A stretch of DNA of 64,000 nt from CAYHMW01 sp964357925 (GCA_964357925.1 CAYHMW010000003.1:12303-76302); one strand, 5' to 3'. Numbered from the stretch's first letter, positions 15,237 through 24,507 are shown. Program-made: numbers and translations. Notes: generated by a model not told the origin, from the sequence alone.

Positions 15237-16083
15237 TCCAAGATTTATCAAAAAAAGAGTTAAGTCGATCAAAAACATCAACAAAATCACAAAAGCACTA
15301 GAAATGGTGGCAGCATCAAAAGTCCAGCGTGCCCAGGATAAAGCGATGCTAGGAAAACCCTATTCACAAAAAGTACTGGAGCTAGTCCAAAGTCTCGCCG
15401 GCGAAAAAGATGTTGACATGAATCAGGTTCCATTGATGAGAGTTTCAGTGTCTCCTCAAAAAAGACTTTTTGTGTTAATTAGCACGAACCGCGGGCTTGC
15501 AGGCTCTCTGAACACAAACCTTTTCCGTGAGGTTATTAGAACAGTTAAAGAAACACCCAGAACAAACCTTTTCATTACAGTAGGTAAAAAGGGTCGTAGT
15601 TTGGCACTTACTCACGGTGAACTCATCGGTGATTTTTCGGATTACAACCCGAGAGAGGCAGCAAGTGCAGCGATCGCAAGTGAGATTATCGACACATTTA
15701 CCAGAGAAGTTGTAGACGAAGTATATCTCGTCTATAGCGATTTCGTGAGTGCATTAAACCAAAAACCAACAATAAAGAAAATTTTACCTCTTATTATCGA
15801 GCAATCAGAATCAATTGAGCGCCCATTGTACTCATTTGAGCCCTCTCCCACCGAAGTTTTGTCACAATTGCTTCCATTTTACATCGAAGTTATCCTCGCT
15901 GAGGCAATTTTTGAGGCAGAAGCAAGTGAGCACAGTGCCCGCATGATCGCAATGAAGAACGCATCAGATAATGCCAAAAGTTTGGGCGAGAGTCTATCGC
16001 TTGAGTACAATAATGCTAGACAACAGGCTATTACAACCGAAATAAATGATATAGTCACAGCCGGCCTGTCGCTTGATTCATAA
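15229..16083 (+). CDS. atpG: ATP synthase F1 subunit gamma
   Basis: The 284-residue central rotor shaft. The N-terminal helix IKKRVKSIKNINKITKALEMVAASKVQRAQ and C-terminal helix EHSARMIAMKNASDNAKSLGESLSLEYNNARQQAITTEINDIVTAG are the conserved antiparallel coiled coil that turns within the alpha-beta ring. The middle Rossmann-like domain has VLISTNRGLAGSLNTN. Nothing unusual is seen. It lies 3 nt before atpD, with the usual gene order. Confidence 0.95.
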   Translation: MSNPRFIKKRVKSIKNINKITKALEMVAASKVQRAQDKAMLGKPYSQKVLELVQSLAGEKDVDMNQVPLMRVSVSPQKRLFVLISTNRGLAGSLNTNLFREVIRTVKETPRTNLFITVGKKGRSLALTHGELIGDFSDYNPREAASAAIASEIIDTFTREVVDEVYLVYSDFVSALNQKPTIKKILPLIIEQSESIERPLYSFEPSPTEVLSQLLPFYIEVILAEAIFEAEASEHSARMIAMKNASDNAKSLGESLSLEYNNARQQAITTEINDIVTAGLSLDS

Positions 16084-16086
16084 AAC

Positions 16087-17454
16087 ATGACAAACAAAGG
16101 AAAAATAATAACAGTTATCGGCCCAGTGATTGATGTTGAATTTGAGGGAGCTCTCCCATTGGTTAATAGTGCACTCACTGTCCAAGGTGGCCTTACAGCT
16201 GAAGTTCAAGCCCATCTCGAAGAAGGTGTTGTTCGGGCGTTGGTCCTTGGCCCAACTGAAGGTTTGAGGCGAGGTACAGAAGTAATTGATACAGGTAGCC
16301 CAATTAAGGTACCAGTCGGCAAAGAAGTTCTGGGAAGAATTTTTAACGTCCTTGGGGAGCCAATTGACAACAAAGGACCGATAAAGACTACAAAGAAAAG
16401 TCCAATTCACAAAGCAGCACCATCCCTTGAAGAACAAAAAACGACCCCTGAAATCTTCGAAACAGGAATTAAGGTAATCGATCTTATCGCCCCATTTATT
16501 AAGGGCGGAAAAGTCGCAGCATTTGGAGGAGCAGGAGTTGGCAAAACAGTTATTATCCAGGAGCTAATCAACAATGTCGCGAAATCTCACGGTGGTTACT
16601 CAGTGTTCGCTGGTGTTGGCGAGCGCTCTCGCGAGGGCAATGACTTGTATCGGGAAATGAAAGAATCTGGTGTCATTGATAAAACATCTCTTGTTTATGG
16701 TCAAATGAACGAGCCGCCCAGTAACCGCTTCAGGGTAGCCCTTACGGCTTTGACAATGGCCGAATATTTCCGCGATGAGGAAAACCAAGACCTTCTCTTG
16801 TTTATCGACAATATTTTTAGATTCGCACAAGCAGGTTCTGAAGTATCGGCACTTCTAGGTAGAATTCCGTCCGCCGTAGGCTACCAGCCGACGCTTGCAA
16901 CAGAAATGGCAAAGCTCCAGGAACGCATAGCCTCAACCCACAAAGGCTCAATCACCTCAGTCCAAGCAGTCTATGTACCAGCCGACGATTACACAGATCC
17001 AGCACCGGTTGCCACGTTTGCACATTTAGACTCTTCAATCTCCCTCGAGCGCTCCCTTGCCGAGCAGGGCTTGTACCCTGCGGTTGATCCTTTGGCCTCA
17101 ACCTCAGGAGCTCTCGATCCAGAAGTAGTAGGGGACAAGCACTATGAAGTAGCACGAGGTGTCCAAAAGGTACTACAGAGATATAAAGAGCTTCAAGATA
17201 TCATCGCAATCCTAGGTGTCGAAGAACTTTCTGACGAAGACAAACTAATTGTTGGAAGGGCCAGAAAAATTCAAAGATTTTTAACCCAGCCTATGTTTGT
17301 CGCAGAAGCATTTACAGGTATCCCAGGCGCCTACGTTTCAATTGAGGATACAGTAGAAGGCTTCTCTCAAATTCTTGAAGGCCTCCACGATGACAAGCCA
17401 GAATCAGATTTCTATATGATTGGCAAGATCGAAGAGGTAAACAAGAAAAAATGA
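16087..17454 (+). CDS. atpD: ATP synthase F1 subunit beta
   Basis: The catalytic subunit, 455 residues. Walker A GGAGVGKTVIIQEL is near residue 142, the catalytic glutamate lies in GVGERSREGNDLY near 180, Walker B is LLLFIDNIFRF near 240, and the region SALLGRIPSAVGYQPTLATEM is conserved. The C-terminal DELSEED-like loop reads LGVEELSDEDK. All catalytic residues are intact, so the enzyme should work. It overlaps atpC by 4 nt. Confidence 0.97.
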   Translation: MTNKGKIITVIGPVIDVEFEGALPLVNSALTVQGGLTAEVQAHLEEGVVRALVLGPTEGLRRGTEVIDTGSPIKVPVGKEVLGRIFNVLGEPIDNKGPIKTTKKSPIHKAAPSLEEQKTTPEIFETGIKVIDLIAPFIKGGKVAAFGGAGVGKTVIIQELINNVAKSHGGYSVFAGVGERSREGNDLYREMKESGVIDKTSLVYGQMNEPPSNRFRVALTALTMAEYFRDEENQDLLLFIDNIFRFAQAGSEVSALLGRIPSAVGYQPTLATEMAKLQERIASTHKGSITSVQAVYVPADDYTDPAPVATFAHLDSSISLERSLAEQGLYPAVDPLASTSGALDPEVVGDKHYEVARGVQKVLQRYKELQDIIAILGVEELSDEDKLIVGRARKIQRFLTQPMFVAEAFTGIPGAYVSIEDTVEGFSQILEGLHDDKPESDFYMIGKIEEVNKKK

Positions 17455-17867
17455 ACTTCCATATAGCTGTAATATCTCTAAAGGGAAAGATTTACGAAGG
17501 TGAGGCAAAAGAAGCAGTGCTACCTACTGTTGACGGTGAGATCACTGTTTTAGCGAACCATGCAGCTCTAGTCGCCCCACTTGACGTAGGTGAAGTTGTA
17601 TTAAACACAACCGAAGGAATTAAAAATCTAGCAATTGGTAAAGGCGTTTTTGCAATAAACAAAAATAAAGCTACCCTTCTAATTGAAGATGTAACTAGCT
17701 CCGACGAAATATCTGAAAGCCGCGCTGAGGAGGCTAAGGTAAAAGCAGAAGAACTGATCAAAAAAGGCGTTCCGGCAGCCGAGAAGGGAGCACTTACTTA
17801 TGCCTACAGAAGAAGCCTCATTGATCTCAAAGTCGCCCGCCGCGGCAGAAAACTTCGACTCAGCTAG
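17451..17867 (+). CDS. atpC: ATP synthase F1 subunit epsilon
   Basis: A 138-residue subunit linking the shaft to the c-ring and modulating ATP hydrolysis. The N-terminal beta sandwich (EGEAKEAVLPTVDGEITVLANHAALVAPLDVGEV) is typical, followed by a C-terminal helical hairpin ESRAEEAKVKAEELIKKG. It is the last gene of the operon. The next promoter begins 3 nt after its stop. Confidence 0.93.
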   Translation: MNFHIAVISLKGKIYEGEAKEAVLPTVDGEITVLANHAALVAPLDVGEVVLNTTEGIKNLAIGKGVFAINKNKATLLIEDVTSSDEISESRAEEAKVKAEELIKKGVPAAEKGALTYAYRRSLIDLKVARRGRKLRLS

Positions 17868-17869
17868 CA

Positions 17870-17898
17870 TTGACAAGATTACATGTATTTGTTAAAAT
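17870..17898 (+). promoter_or_regulatory. Consensus sigma-70-type promoter
   Basis: TTGACA (17870-17875), a 17-nt spacer and TAAAAT (17893-17898) form one of the best promoters in the window. Transcription would start near 17905, about 150 nt before greA. Confidence 0.75.
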
Positions 17899-17904
17899 AC
17901 CACC

Positions 17905-18040
17905 TATTGTAAGAGAAACTTCGATGGTAAAACCCTCCTCCACACCAGTTTCTTTTCGAAAGATTTGTACTAAGAATTAAAAAGGAGGCCTCCTGAAACG
18001 GAACTCCCCCAAGCAATAGACTTTGGAGCTCTGTTGGGAA
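17905..18040 (+). ncRNA. Candidate structured RNA between atpC and greA
   Basis: The region follows a consensus promoter and lacks a convincing ORF. Long-range pairing is possible: CTATTG near the 5' end with CAATAG near 18015, CCTCCT with AGGAGG around the middle, and a small TCTTT/AAAGA hairpin, giving a rod with internal loops. greA seems to have its own -10 box (TATAAC, 18042-18047), so this transcript need not be just a leader. A 6S-like RNA or a regulatory greA leader are possible readings. No T-tract terminator is seen at its end. Confidence 0.35.
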
Positions 18041-18054
18041 TTATAACTAAGAAT

Positions 18055-18525
18055 ATGGATAACAATAAAAAAATACAAATAACACAAAAAGCACTTGAGG
18101 CTCTTAAAATTGAGCTTAGTGAGCTTGTGGAAAATAAAAGGCCGCTCATTGTCGAGCGCCTTGAACGTGCAAGAAACGAAGGAGATTTATCTGAAAATAG
18201 CGATTATACAAGCGCCCGTGACGAACTTGAGTTTATCGATGGCAGAATCGATGAATTAAAGCATGTAATAGATAGTGCCCAAATAATTAAAAGCAACGGC
18301 AATGGAGCAGGTAAAGTTCAAGTTGGGACAAAAGTAACAGTAAAAACCAACGGCAGTGAACATCTTTTTGAAATCGTCGGTGATTGGGAAGCAGATCCAA
18401 TGCAGAAAAAAATCAGCCACACTTCACCGCTTGGCCAGGCACTGGTCGACAAAAAAGTTGGCGATGAAGTAGATGTTGAAGCTCCTGCTGGTAAAATTCA
18501 TTATAAAATAATCTCGATCGAATAA
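18055..18525 (+). CDS. greA: Transcription elongation factor GreA
   Basis: A 156-residue factor that stimulates RNA polymerase to cleave backtracked transcripts. The N-terminal coiled coil has the tip signature ERARNEGDLSENSDYTSARDELEFIDGRI with the acidic residues needed for cleavage, and the C-terminal FKBP-like domain ends with SPLGQALVDKKVGDEVDVEAPAGKIHYKIISIE. The start at 18055 is chosen over an in-frame one seven codons earlier because the family begins here and TATAAC lies 7 nt upstream, which gives a leaderless start. A terminator follows. Confidence 0.93.
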   Translation: MDNNKKIQITQKALEALKIELSELVENKRPLIVERLERARNEGDLSENSDYTSARDELEFIDGRIDELKHVIDSAQIIKSNGNGAGKVQVGTKVTVKTNGSEHLFEIVGDWEADPMQKKISHTSPLGQALVDKKVGDEVDVEAPAGKIHYKIISIE

Positions 18526-18542
18526 TGAAGATTGTCGCGTGA

Positions 18543-18567
18543 AACCTCCTAGTAAAGGAGGTTTTTT
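18543..18567 (+). terminator. Intrinsic terminator after greA
   Basis: AACCTCCT (18543-18550) and AGGAGGTT (18556-18563) form an 8-bp stem with a 5-nt loop, followed by a T run. Confidence 0.9.
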
Positions 18568-18615
18568 AGTGGGTAATATTTTCAAAAGTTAATAGTTTAA
18601 ACTACAATACAAGTT

Positions 18616-20106
18616 ATGGCAGAGGCACGACTAAATGAAATAATAAAAATTAGAAAAGGCAGAATTGATGCTCTTCGCGAGAAAAACATCGATCCCTATC
18701 CTGCAAAGCTCAGTTTAGGAAAAACTACAATTTCAAAAGCTCTCGATAGTGAGAGTGATAAAGTGACTGTCGCGGGCCGCCTTATGGGTTGGAGAGAACA
18801 TGGCAACATCATGTTTGGAGATTTAAAAGATGAAACAGGGCAGATCCAACTTCTATTCCAGAAAAAAGTATTAGGCGACAACTTCAAAATCCTCAAAAAT
18901 CTTGATATTGGCGATTTCATCTTGGCTGAAGGTATAGTTTTCAAAACCGAAGCTGGTGAGTTAACGGTTAACGTTGATAATTTTCAAATTTTAGTTAAAT
19001 CTGTCCGCCCATTGCCAAGTTCATTTCATGGCCTGAAAGATGTGGAAGAGCGCTACAGAAAAAGGTATCTCGATCTAATTGTTAACAAAGAAGTCAAAAA
19101 AACCCTGCTAAATAGAAGTAAAATAATCACCTCAATTAGAAATTTTGTCGACAAAAAAGGCTTTGTCGAAGTAGAAACCCCAACCCTCCAGCCTATCTAC
19201 GGCGGCGGTTTTGCAAAACCCTTTAAGACTCATCACAACACGCTAGAAAGTGATTTTTACCTGAGAATATCAGATGAGATGTACTTGAAGAGATTAATTG
19301 TTGGTGGTTTTGAAAAAGTATACGAAATAACTAAAGTCTTCAGGAACGAGGGTGTAGACCATGATCACAATCCAGAATTTACTATGTTTGAGGCTCAAAT
19401 TGCATATGAAGATTACAACTACGGCATGGCAATAACAGAAGAATTAATCGAAACAATCGCTATGGAAGTATTTGGTACTACCGAATTCGAATATCAAAGT
19501 ACGAATTTTAGTTTCCAACGTCCTTGGCGCAAACTGAAATTGGTTGAAGCTGTTAAAGAGCACACAAATCTCGATCCATTGTCATGGCCCGATCGCGATT
19601 CTGCTTTAAGAGATATAGAAGGATTAAATCTAAGTGAAGAGCAAAGAAAAGCACTTAAAAAGATTCAATCACCAGGAGAGTTAACGGCATTTCTTTTTGA
19701 AGAGTTTGTGGAAGATAGACTCATCGAGCCAACAATTATTTACGATTATCCTGTAGAAGTTTCTCCGCTCGCCAAAAGATGCGAAGATAGCCGCTTCACT
19801 CAAAGATTTGAAATCTTCGCCCTTGGCATGGAGCTAGGCAATAATTATTCCGAGTTGAATGACCCAATCGATCTAAAAAGACGCTTCATCGAAGAGAAAA
19901 ATAGAGAAAAGGCTGGTTTTGACGAAGCACATCAAACTGATGATGATTACCTTGAGGCAATTGAGTACGGCCTCCCACCAACCTGTGGATTGGGTATAGG
20001 CATTGACAGGTTAGTCATGCTAATGACCAATGCCAAAAACATCAGAGAAATCATCGCCTTCCCAACACTTCGTCCAATTCCAGTAGATTCCAATGATCAG
20101 AGCTGA
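18616..20106 (+). CDS. lysS: Lysyl-tRNA synthetase (class II)
   Basis: A 496-residue class II synthetase charging tRNA-Lys. The N-terminal OB fold (VTVAGRLMGWREHGNIMFGDLKDETGQIQLLF) binds the anticodon. Motif 1 is in FVEVETPTLQPIYGGGFAKPF, motif 2 is FRNEGVDHDHNPEFTMFE, and motif 3 is GLGIGIDRLVMLMT. Length and motif order are normal. TACAAT (18603-18608) lies 7 nt before the ATG, predicting a leaderless mRNA. The 3' end overlaps the next gene by 14 nt. Confidence 0.96.
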   Translation: MAEARLNEIIKIRKGRIDALREKNIDPYPAKLSLGKTTISKALDSESDKVTVAGRLMGWREHGNIMFGDLKDETGQIQLLFQKKVLGDNFKILKNLDIGDFILAEGIVFKTEAGELTVNVDNFQILVKSVRPLPSSFHGLKDVEERYRKRYLDLIVNKEVKKTLLNRSKIITSIRNFVDKKGFVEVETPTLQPIYGGGFAKPFKTHHNTLESDFYLRISDEMYLKRLIVGGFEKVYEITKVFRNEGVDHDHNPEFTMFEAQIAYEDYNYGMAITEELIETIAMEVFGTTEFEYQSTNFSFQRPWRKLKLVEAVKEHTNLDPLSWPDRDSALRDIEGLNLSEEQRKALKKIQSPGELTAFLFEEFVEDRLIEPTIIYDYPVEVSPLAKRCEDSRFTQRFEIFALGMELGNNYSELNDPIDLKRRFIEEKNREKAGFDEAHQTDDDYLEAIEYGLPPTCGLGIGIDRLVMLMTNAKNIREIIAFPTLRPIPVDSNDQS

Positions 20107-20677
20107 AGCCCTACAACTCCTCCACCAGAAAATACAAAACCAGAACCTTCGGAGGCACTGTTACGCAGTAGAATCTGCCATGCGCGCCCTTGCGGACCGC
20201 TTGGGAGGGGACAAGGAAACTTGGGGAATTGCCGGCCTTCTCCATGATGCAGATTATGAAATTGTTCGTCAGTCCGCCTCTGGCGGAAAGGAAGAGCCCA
20301 ACAGACACACCCACCTAACCCTTGAGTGGCTTAAACCACTTCAAGTTGAAGCAGAAGTTAAAGATGCAATTCTTGCACACGGCTGGGGCTATGTTCATGG
20401 CAATCCCGAGCCAAAAACTCAAATGGAATGGGCACTTTACTGTTGCGATGAGCTTACTGGTTTGATCGTGGCGGTCACACTGGTTAAACCAGATAAAAGA
20501 TTAAGTTCAATCACAGTCGAATCGGTACTAAACAAGTGGGGGAGTAAAGGCTTCGCGGCAGGTGTAGATCGCAAGCAGATCGAATTGTGTAACGAAAAAC
20601 TGGGGATAGTTCTTCGTGACTTTATAAATATAGTTCTGGCCTCAATGCAAAATATTCACGATAACCTTGGACTTTGA
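20093..20677 (+). CDS. HD-domain metal-dependent phosphohydrolase
   Basis: A 194-residue HD-superfamily protein. The metal ligands are visible in LRRHCYAVESAMRAL (His), GLLHDADYE near residue 49 (HD) and ILAHGWGYVHG near 95. It resembles small stand-alone HD hydrolases of unknown nucleotide substrate. The gene overlaps lysS by 14 nt. An in-frame GC-rich palindrome, TCCGCC-TCT-GGCGGA (20274-20288), encodes a loop near residue 62 and looks like a small inserted repeat. Confidence 0.75.
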   Translation: MIRAEALQLLHQKIQNQNLRRHCYAVESAMRALADRLGGDKETWGIAGLLHDADYEIVRQSASGGKEEPNRHTHLTLEWLKPLQVEAEVKDAILAHGWGYVHGNPEPKTQMEWALYCCDELTGLIVAVTLVKPDKRLSSITVESVLNKWGSKGFAAGVDRKQIELCNEKLGIVLRDFINIVLASMQNIHDNLGL

Positions 20678-20703
20678 GTGGTAAACACGATAAAATAGCA
20701 GCC

Positions 20704-21297
20704 ATGAAAGAATTCGGATTATTAAGATTACCTTCGGAAGATGAACGTTTCCCAGGTCGAAATAAAATACCAGAAACCGAAGAAAAAAAGACATTAAATT
20801 CGGAAACTCTTGGCAAATTATACGAGTTAACCAATGCCGGCCAATGGAGATTAATTGTGCAAGATGAATTTAAAGCTCTTGACAGAACAACTGTTGTATC
20901 CTATCAACTCAGAGGACTGGTTAATCAGCTTAATCTACTTAATGATTCTAGAAGACAATTCCCCTCCCTTAAAGATGAACTCACCGATAGAATGATTCGT
21001 GAAGCAAAAGAATATTTAGAAACAGCACTTCCTACATGCGAGCACCCCGACATTACAGCAGTAGAAATGGTTGAAAGTTTATCCCCGCCTATTACATCTC
21101 CAGAAATAGAACTTATATATTTCGCAGAGCGTTGGGGCTTTCCAGAGATTCTTACACAAATGTCAATACCCTCGCTTTCAGAGGAGCAACGCCGCCATGT
21201 GATTACATCAATTACTGTTCCCGAAAAACACAAAAGACTGTCCCTACTAAATACGTCACAAATGAGACCAGTAGATCTCAATGAAGATAATAGGTAA
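20704..21297 (+). CDS. Hypothetical protein
   Basis: A 197-residue soluble, acidic, largely helical protein without a recognised domain. No signal peptide or membrane helix is seen. The start at 20704 (MKEFGLLRLPSEDERFPG) is chosen because TTGGAC, an 18-nt spacer and TAAAAT lie upstream with the -10 box 7 nt from the ATG. An upstream in-frame TTG would overlap the preceding gene. It is a monocistronic unit between the HD gene and serS. Function unknown. Confidence 0.6.
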   Translation: MKEFGLLRLPSEDERFPGRNKIPETEEKKTLNSETLGKLYELTNAGQWRLIVQDEFKALDRTTVVSYQLRGLVNQLNLLNDSRRQFPSLKDELTDRMIREAKEYLETALPTCEHPDITAVEMVESLSPPITSPEIELIYFAERWGFPEILTQMSIPSLSEEQRRHVITSITVPEKHKRLSLLNTSQMRPVDLNEDNR

Positions 21298-21366
21298 TAA
21301 TACCCAAATTCCTTCTCTTGTTGAGTTTCCAGGCACTACACTGCTCGACAGTATATAATTACAAGA

Positions 21367-22656
21367 ATGCTAGATATTAAGTACATTCGCGAAAATGTCG
21401 ATTTAGTCAAAAAAGGCACTTCTGCAAAAAATCGTGATCCACAATTAGTTGATCAACTTCTAAAGATCGACGAAGAAAAGCGTCAACTAAACGTTACAGT
21501 CCAGGAGCTAAGAGCCAAAAGAAATGTTGTAGCAAAAACCAAAAACATTGAGGAGGGTAAAAAAATTAAGGACGAGCTAAAAAGTCTTGAACCAAAGCTT
21601 GCAGACACAGAAACTGAATTTTATAACCTAATCACCCAAATCCCAAATATTCCATCTGAAGAAGCTCCAGTCGGCAAAGATGACTCAAGTAACAAGGTGG
21701 TTCGAACTTGGGGAGAGCCAAAAAAGTTTAATTTTGAACCAAAAACCCATATAGAGTTGGGTGAAAGTCTAGGTATCATAGACACAGAAACCTCCGCCAA
21801 AATTTCAGGGGCTAGATACAACTACTTGATGGGTGATGCCGTTCTTCTGCAATTTGCTCTTATTAATTTTGCAATTGGGACCCTTACAAATAAGGAAATC
21901 GTTGGGAAAATCGCAAAATCAGTGGACAATCCAAGCGACAGTCCATTTATTCCAGTCATTCCACCGGTTATGGCAAAAGCAGAAATCATGCAAAAAATGG
22001 ACAGGTTCGATCCTATTGATGATCGGTACTACTTCAAAGAGGATGACATTTTATTGGTAGGCAGTGCAGAGCACACCCTTGGCCCAATTTACATGGACAA
22101 GACAATTCCTGTGAGCCGTCTACCAATTAGACTTTTAGGTTATTCGACTGCATTCCGTCGAGAAGCAGGCACCTATGGCAAAGATGCATCAGGGATTCTA
22201 AGGCGTCATCAATTCGACAAACTTGAAATGGAAAGCTTCACCACAGCTGAAAATGGTTTAGTAGAACAAAACTTAATGACTGCTATTCAAGAATACTTAA
22301 TGCAGCAATTGGGGATTCCATACCAGGTAGTGATGATTAGTACGGGCGACATGGGCAAACCCGATTTTCGACAAGTCGATCTTGAGTCTTGGATGCCGGG
22401 GGAAGGCAAGTATAGAGAAACTCAAACAAGCGATTACATGACAGATTACCAATCAAGGAGACTAAATACAAAGGTAAGTCTCAAGGGTGGGGCAACCGAG
22501 TATGTCCATATGAATGATGCCACTGCATTCGCAATTGGTAGAACCTTGATAGCCATTTTAGAAAATTACCAAGAAGCAGACGGTACAATCACAATCCCAG
22601 AAGTCTTGCGAAGGTACGTCGGCAAGGACAAAATCGAAAAAACACCTATATTGTGA
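21367..22656 (+). CDS. serS: Seryl-tRNA synthetase
   Basis: A 429-residue class II synthetase. The N-terminal long antiparallel coiled coil (about residues 30-100) contacts the long variable arm of tRNA-Ser. The catalytic core shows the AEHTLGPIYMDKTIPVSRLPIRLLGYSTAFRREAGTYGKDASGILRRHQFDKLEME block with motif 2, and motif 3 lies in MNDATAFAIGRTLIAILENYQEADGTITIPEVLRRYVG. TATAAT (21354-21359) lies 7 nt before ATG, predicting a leaderless mRNA. Confidence 0.96.
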   Translation: MLDIKYIRENVDLVKKGTSAKNRDPQLVDQLLKIDEEKRQLNVTVQELRAKRNVVAKTKNIEEGKKIKDELKSLEPKLADTETEFYNLITQIPNIPSEEAPVGKDDSSNKVVRTWGEPKKFNFEPKTHIELGESLGIIDTETSAKISGARYNYLMGDAVLLQFALINFAIGTLTNKEIVGKIAKSVDNPSDSPFIPVIPPVMAKAEIMQKMDRFDPIDDRYYFKEDDILLVGSAEHTLGPIYMDKTIPVSRLPIRLLGYSTAFRREAGTYGKDASGILRRHQFDKLEMESFTTAENGLVEQNLMTAIQEYLMQQLGIPYQVVMISTGDMGKPDFRQVDLESWMPGEGKYRETQTSDYMTDYQSRRLNTKVSLKGGATEYVHMNDATAFAIGRTLIAILENYQEADGTITIPEVLRRYVGKDKIEKTPIL

Positions 22657-22671
22657 TAATATAGGCCCATA

Positions 22672-23061
22672 ATGCGAAATCCAGAAGAAGAATTAGTAGA
22701 AATTGGTGTCGAAGTAGACTCTGGCAGTGAAGTTGACACAAGCCTTGGTAGCGCTGAACAGGAATTAAAGATACTGGTCAGCGAGGGCGACATTGAAGGC
22801 GTTTTAGAAAACTCCGCATACCAAAAAAAGTCAGAAGAAGTTCAAATAGACCTCGCCATGCAGACACTGGACATTAGAGAGTCCAAAGTCACAAACCAAA
22901 TGTACACTCTTTACAGAGAAGGTGGAATTTATGATCGTGCTGCCACACTTGCCAACCAAAGGTCTGTTGATATTCGAAGAGCCAAGCTTGAAATGCTACG
23001 GATTTACTATGAAAACAAAACTACCTCAAGGCTTAATCCTCAAAACAAAAAAGCAGCCTAA
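22672..23061 (+). CDS. Hypothetical protein
   Basis: A 129-residue acidic protein, helical in its second half, with no recognised domain, signal peptide or membrane helix. The first 35 residues are rich in E, D and S. GATAAT (22655-22660) or TATAGG (22660-22665) lies 6-11 nt before the ATG, so it has its own leaderless promoter overlapping the serS 3' end. It converges on the EEP-family gene with a 4-nt overlap of stops. Function unknown. Confidence 0.55.
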   Translation: MRNPEEELVEIGVEVDSGSEVDTSLGSAEQELKILVSEGDIEGVLENSAYQKKSEEVQIDLAMQTLDIRESKVTNQMYTLYREGGIYDRAATLANQRSVDIRRAKLEMLRIYYENKTTSRLNPQNKKAA

Positions 23062-23804
23062 AGTGTAATTTCAGAAAGTATAGGATAGTGATCAGAGACC
23101 AATGGCTTTGAAATAACTTCAGATTTTACTTTTGCAGTTTTAGATTTTGAATTTAAAAACACGTAATCGGGAGTATCGTTATAAATACCACTCCAGTTCA
23201 AGATTTGATTAAAAGCCTGAAACGTATATTTATTCTCGGCAAGATATGTCCGGACAAAATCTTTGTCCCGAATCATGTCGCCTATAAATTTTAAAAAATC
23301 AGGTGGTTTTAAGTTAAAGTCGCCAGACACTATGGTTGGATTATGTTTATTAACACACGCCATAACACCTTTTGTTTGTTCTAATTTGATTTTTTGCTGA
23401 TGTTCATCCTGTGATTGATAAATGTGAGTGTTCACTGCAATTACCTCATGCCCGGAAAAACTAACCTTTATTTCCAAAAACCCCTTGTCAGCAAATTTTT
23501 CCAAAAGACCTATTCCGGACACTGGCTTGTGTGCGTGGTATTTCCAGGACACCGGCTTGGCCTTCGAAAGTGTCACAAGACCAGATTTATTAAAAATTAT
23601 TGATCGGGGAGAAACAACAAAATACTTACTCAATCCCTTTTTAAGTTTTGCTACGTACTCATTAAGCCAAACTTCCTGAAGGCTAATGATGTCTGCATCG
23701 ATTTTTTTTGCAAGTCGTATAAACCGCTCAAGCCGCTTATTGTTATCAAAAGAAGTCGGCGGTGGCAAAAGCCATAAATTCGCACTCAATACTTTAAGCT
23801 TCAT
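23058..23804 (-). CDS. Endonuclease/exonuclease/phosphatase (EEP) family protein
   Basis: A 248-residue protein with the DNase I-like EEP fold. Active-site positions are visible: N9 in LSANLWL, E43 in ISLQEVWL, NTHIYQ near residue 124, SGDFNLKPPD near 160, PDYVFLN near 215 and the terminal SDHYPILSEI with the catalytic Asp-His pair. There is no signal peptide, so it is probably cytoplasmic. Family members cut DNA, RNA or phosphorylated lipids; the substrate is not readable. TATAAT lies 8 nt before the ATG, giving a leaderless start. Confidence 0.85.
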   Translation of the reverse strand: MKLKVLSANLWLLPPPTSFDNNKRLERFIRLAKKIDADIISLQEVWLNEYVAKLKKGLSKYFVVSPRSIIFNKSGLVTLSKAKPVSWKYHAHKPVSGIGLLEKFADKGFLEIKVSFSGHEVIAVNTHIYQSQDEHQQKIKLEQTKGVMACVNKHNPTIVSGDFNLKPPDFLKFIGDMIRDKDFVRTYLAENKYTFQAFNQILNWSGIYNDTPDYVFLNSKSKTAKVKSEVISKPLVSDHYPILSEITL

Positions 23805-23847
23805 GAAAGAATATTATAAATCAAAAGCGTGCAATATTCCTCTCAAA

Positions 23848-24432
23848 TTACCGTCTATCTGAAGTCCACACATTATCCCACCATTCACTAGGTCGTCTTC
23901 TCCATATCACCTTACCTACTTTTTTCCCTGATTTAGTCTTTAACATTTTAATCTGCCTAGAATTCTTCAACCATAAAGCTGCCTCTTTATTACCACGCCA
24001 CTCATACTCTTTTAGCAGTAAAGTTTGGTCAATTAAATCGGCATCTTTTGCGATATTGGATTCCAAAGACTTGCGGCCATTATACTCACTCACAACCGTC
24101 ATCCATTCACTTTCGCTTGGAAGCTTGCTTAGTTGATTCTTTGTGATCTCCTCTTCAAAAACCTTGACATACTTCTTATGCACCCAATTCTGATCGCCGC
24201 TTCTCGCTTCGCCAATATCATGCAATAAGCACATGACAACTACTTTATATGGATCCGCCTTTTCCAGTCTTGCCAAAAGAAGCCCAATCATCGCGACACG
24301 AAAAGAATGAGAAGATATATTGTCAGACAGATCATCAGTCAAAAGTGTTTGCCGATGTGCCCGCGCGACCTTCCTCAAAGTCCCTATCTCATACAAAAAA
24401 TCCGCAACTCTATCAACTTCACCCTTTTTCAT
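23848..24432 (-). CDS. HD-domain phosphohydrolase, HDDC2/YfbR-like
   Basis: A 194-residue HD protein most like the 5'-deoxynucleotidase YfbR/HDDC2 group. Ligands are seen in SSHSFRVAMIG (His), CLLHDIGEARSGD near residue 72 (HD, followed by the family's E and GD) and AKDADLIDQ near 128. Such enzymes dephosphorylate deoxynucleoside monophosphates. The C-terminal 40 residues are basic and tryptophan-rich (VIWRRRPSEWWDNVW). A TATTAC box is 3 nt before the ATG. It is divergent from the glycosyltransferase gene. Confidence 0.8.
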   Translation of the reverse strand: MKKGEVDRVADFLYEIGTLRKVARAHRQTLLTDDLSDNISSHSFRVAMIGLLLARLEKADPYKVVVMCLLHDIGEARSGDQNWVHKKYVKVFEEEITKNQLSKLPSESEWMTVVSEYNGRKSLESNIAKDADLIDQTLLLKEYEWRGNKEAALWLKNSRQIKMLKTKSGKKVGKVIWRRRPSEWWDNVWTSDRR

Positions 24433-24507
24433 GGTAATACCTTTTACCCCTTAATTATTCTGGAAGCAAGTGCTACAAATAACGCTTCTTCTGTTACTAT
24501 ATTCGTA

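Noticed and set aside
24307..24507. N-terminal extension of the GT-C glycosyltransferase
   Set aside because: It overlaps the divergent HD gene and has no hydrophobic or family character. The GTG at 24508 with a nearby -10 box fits better.
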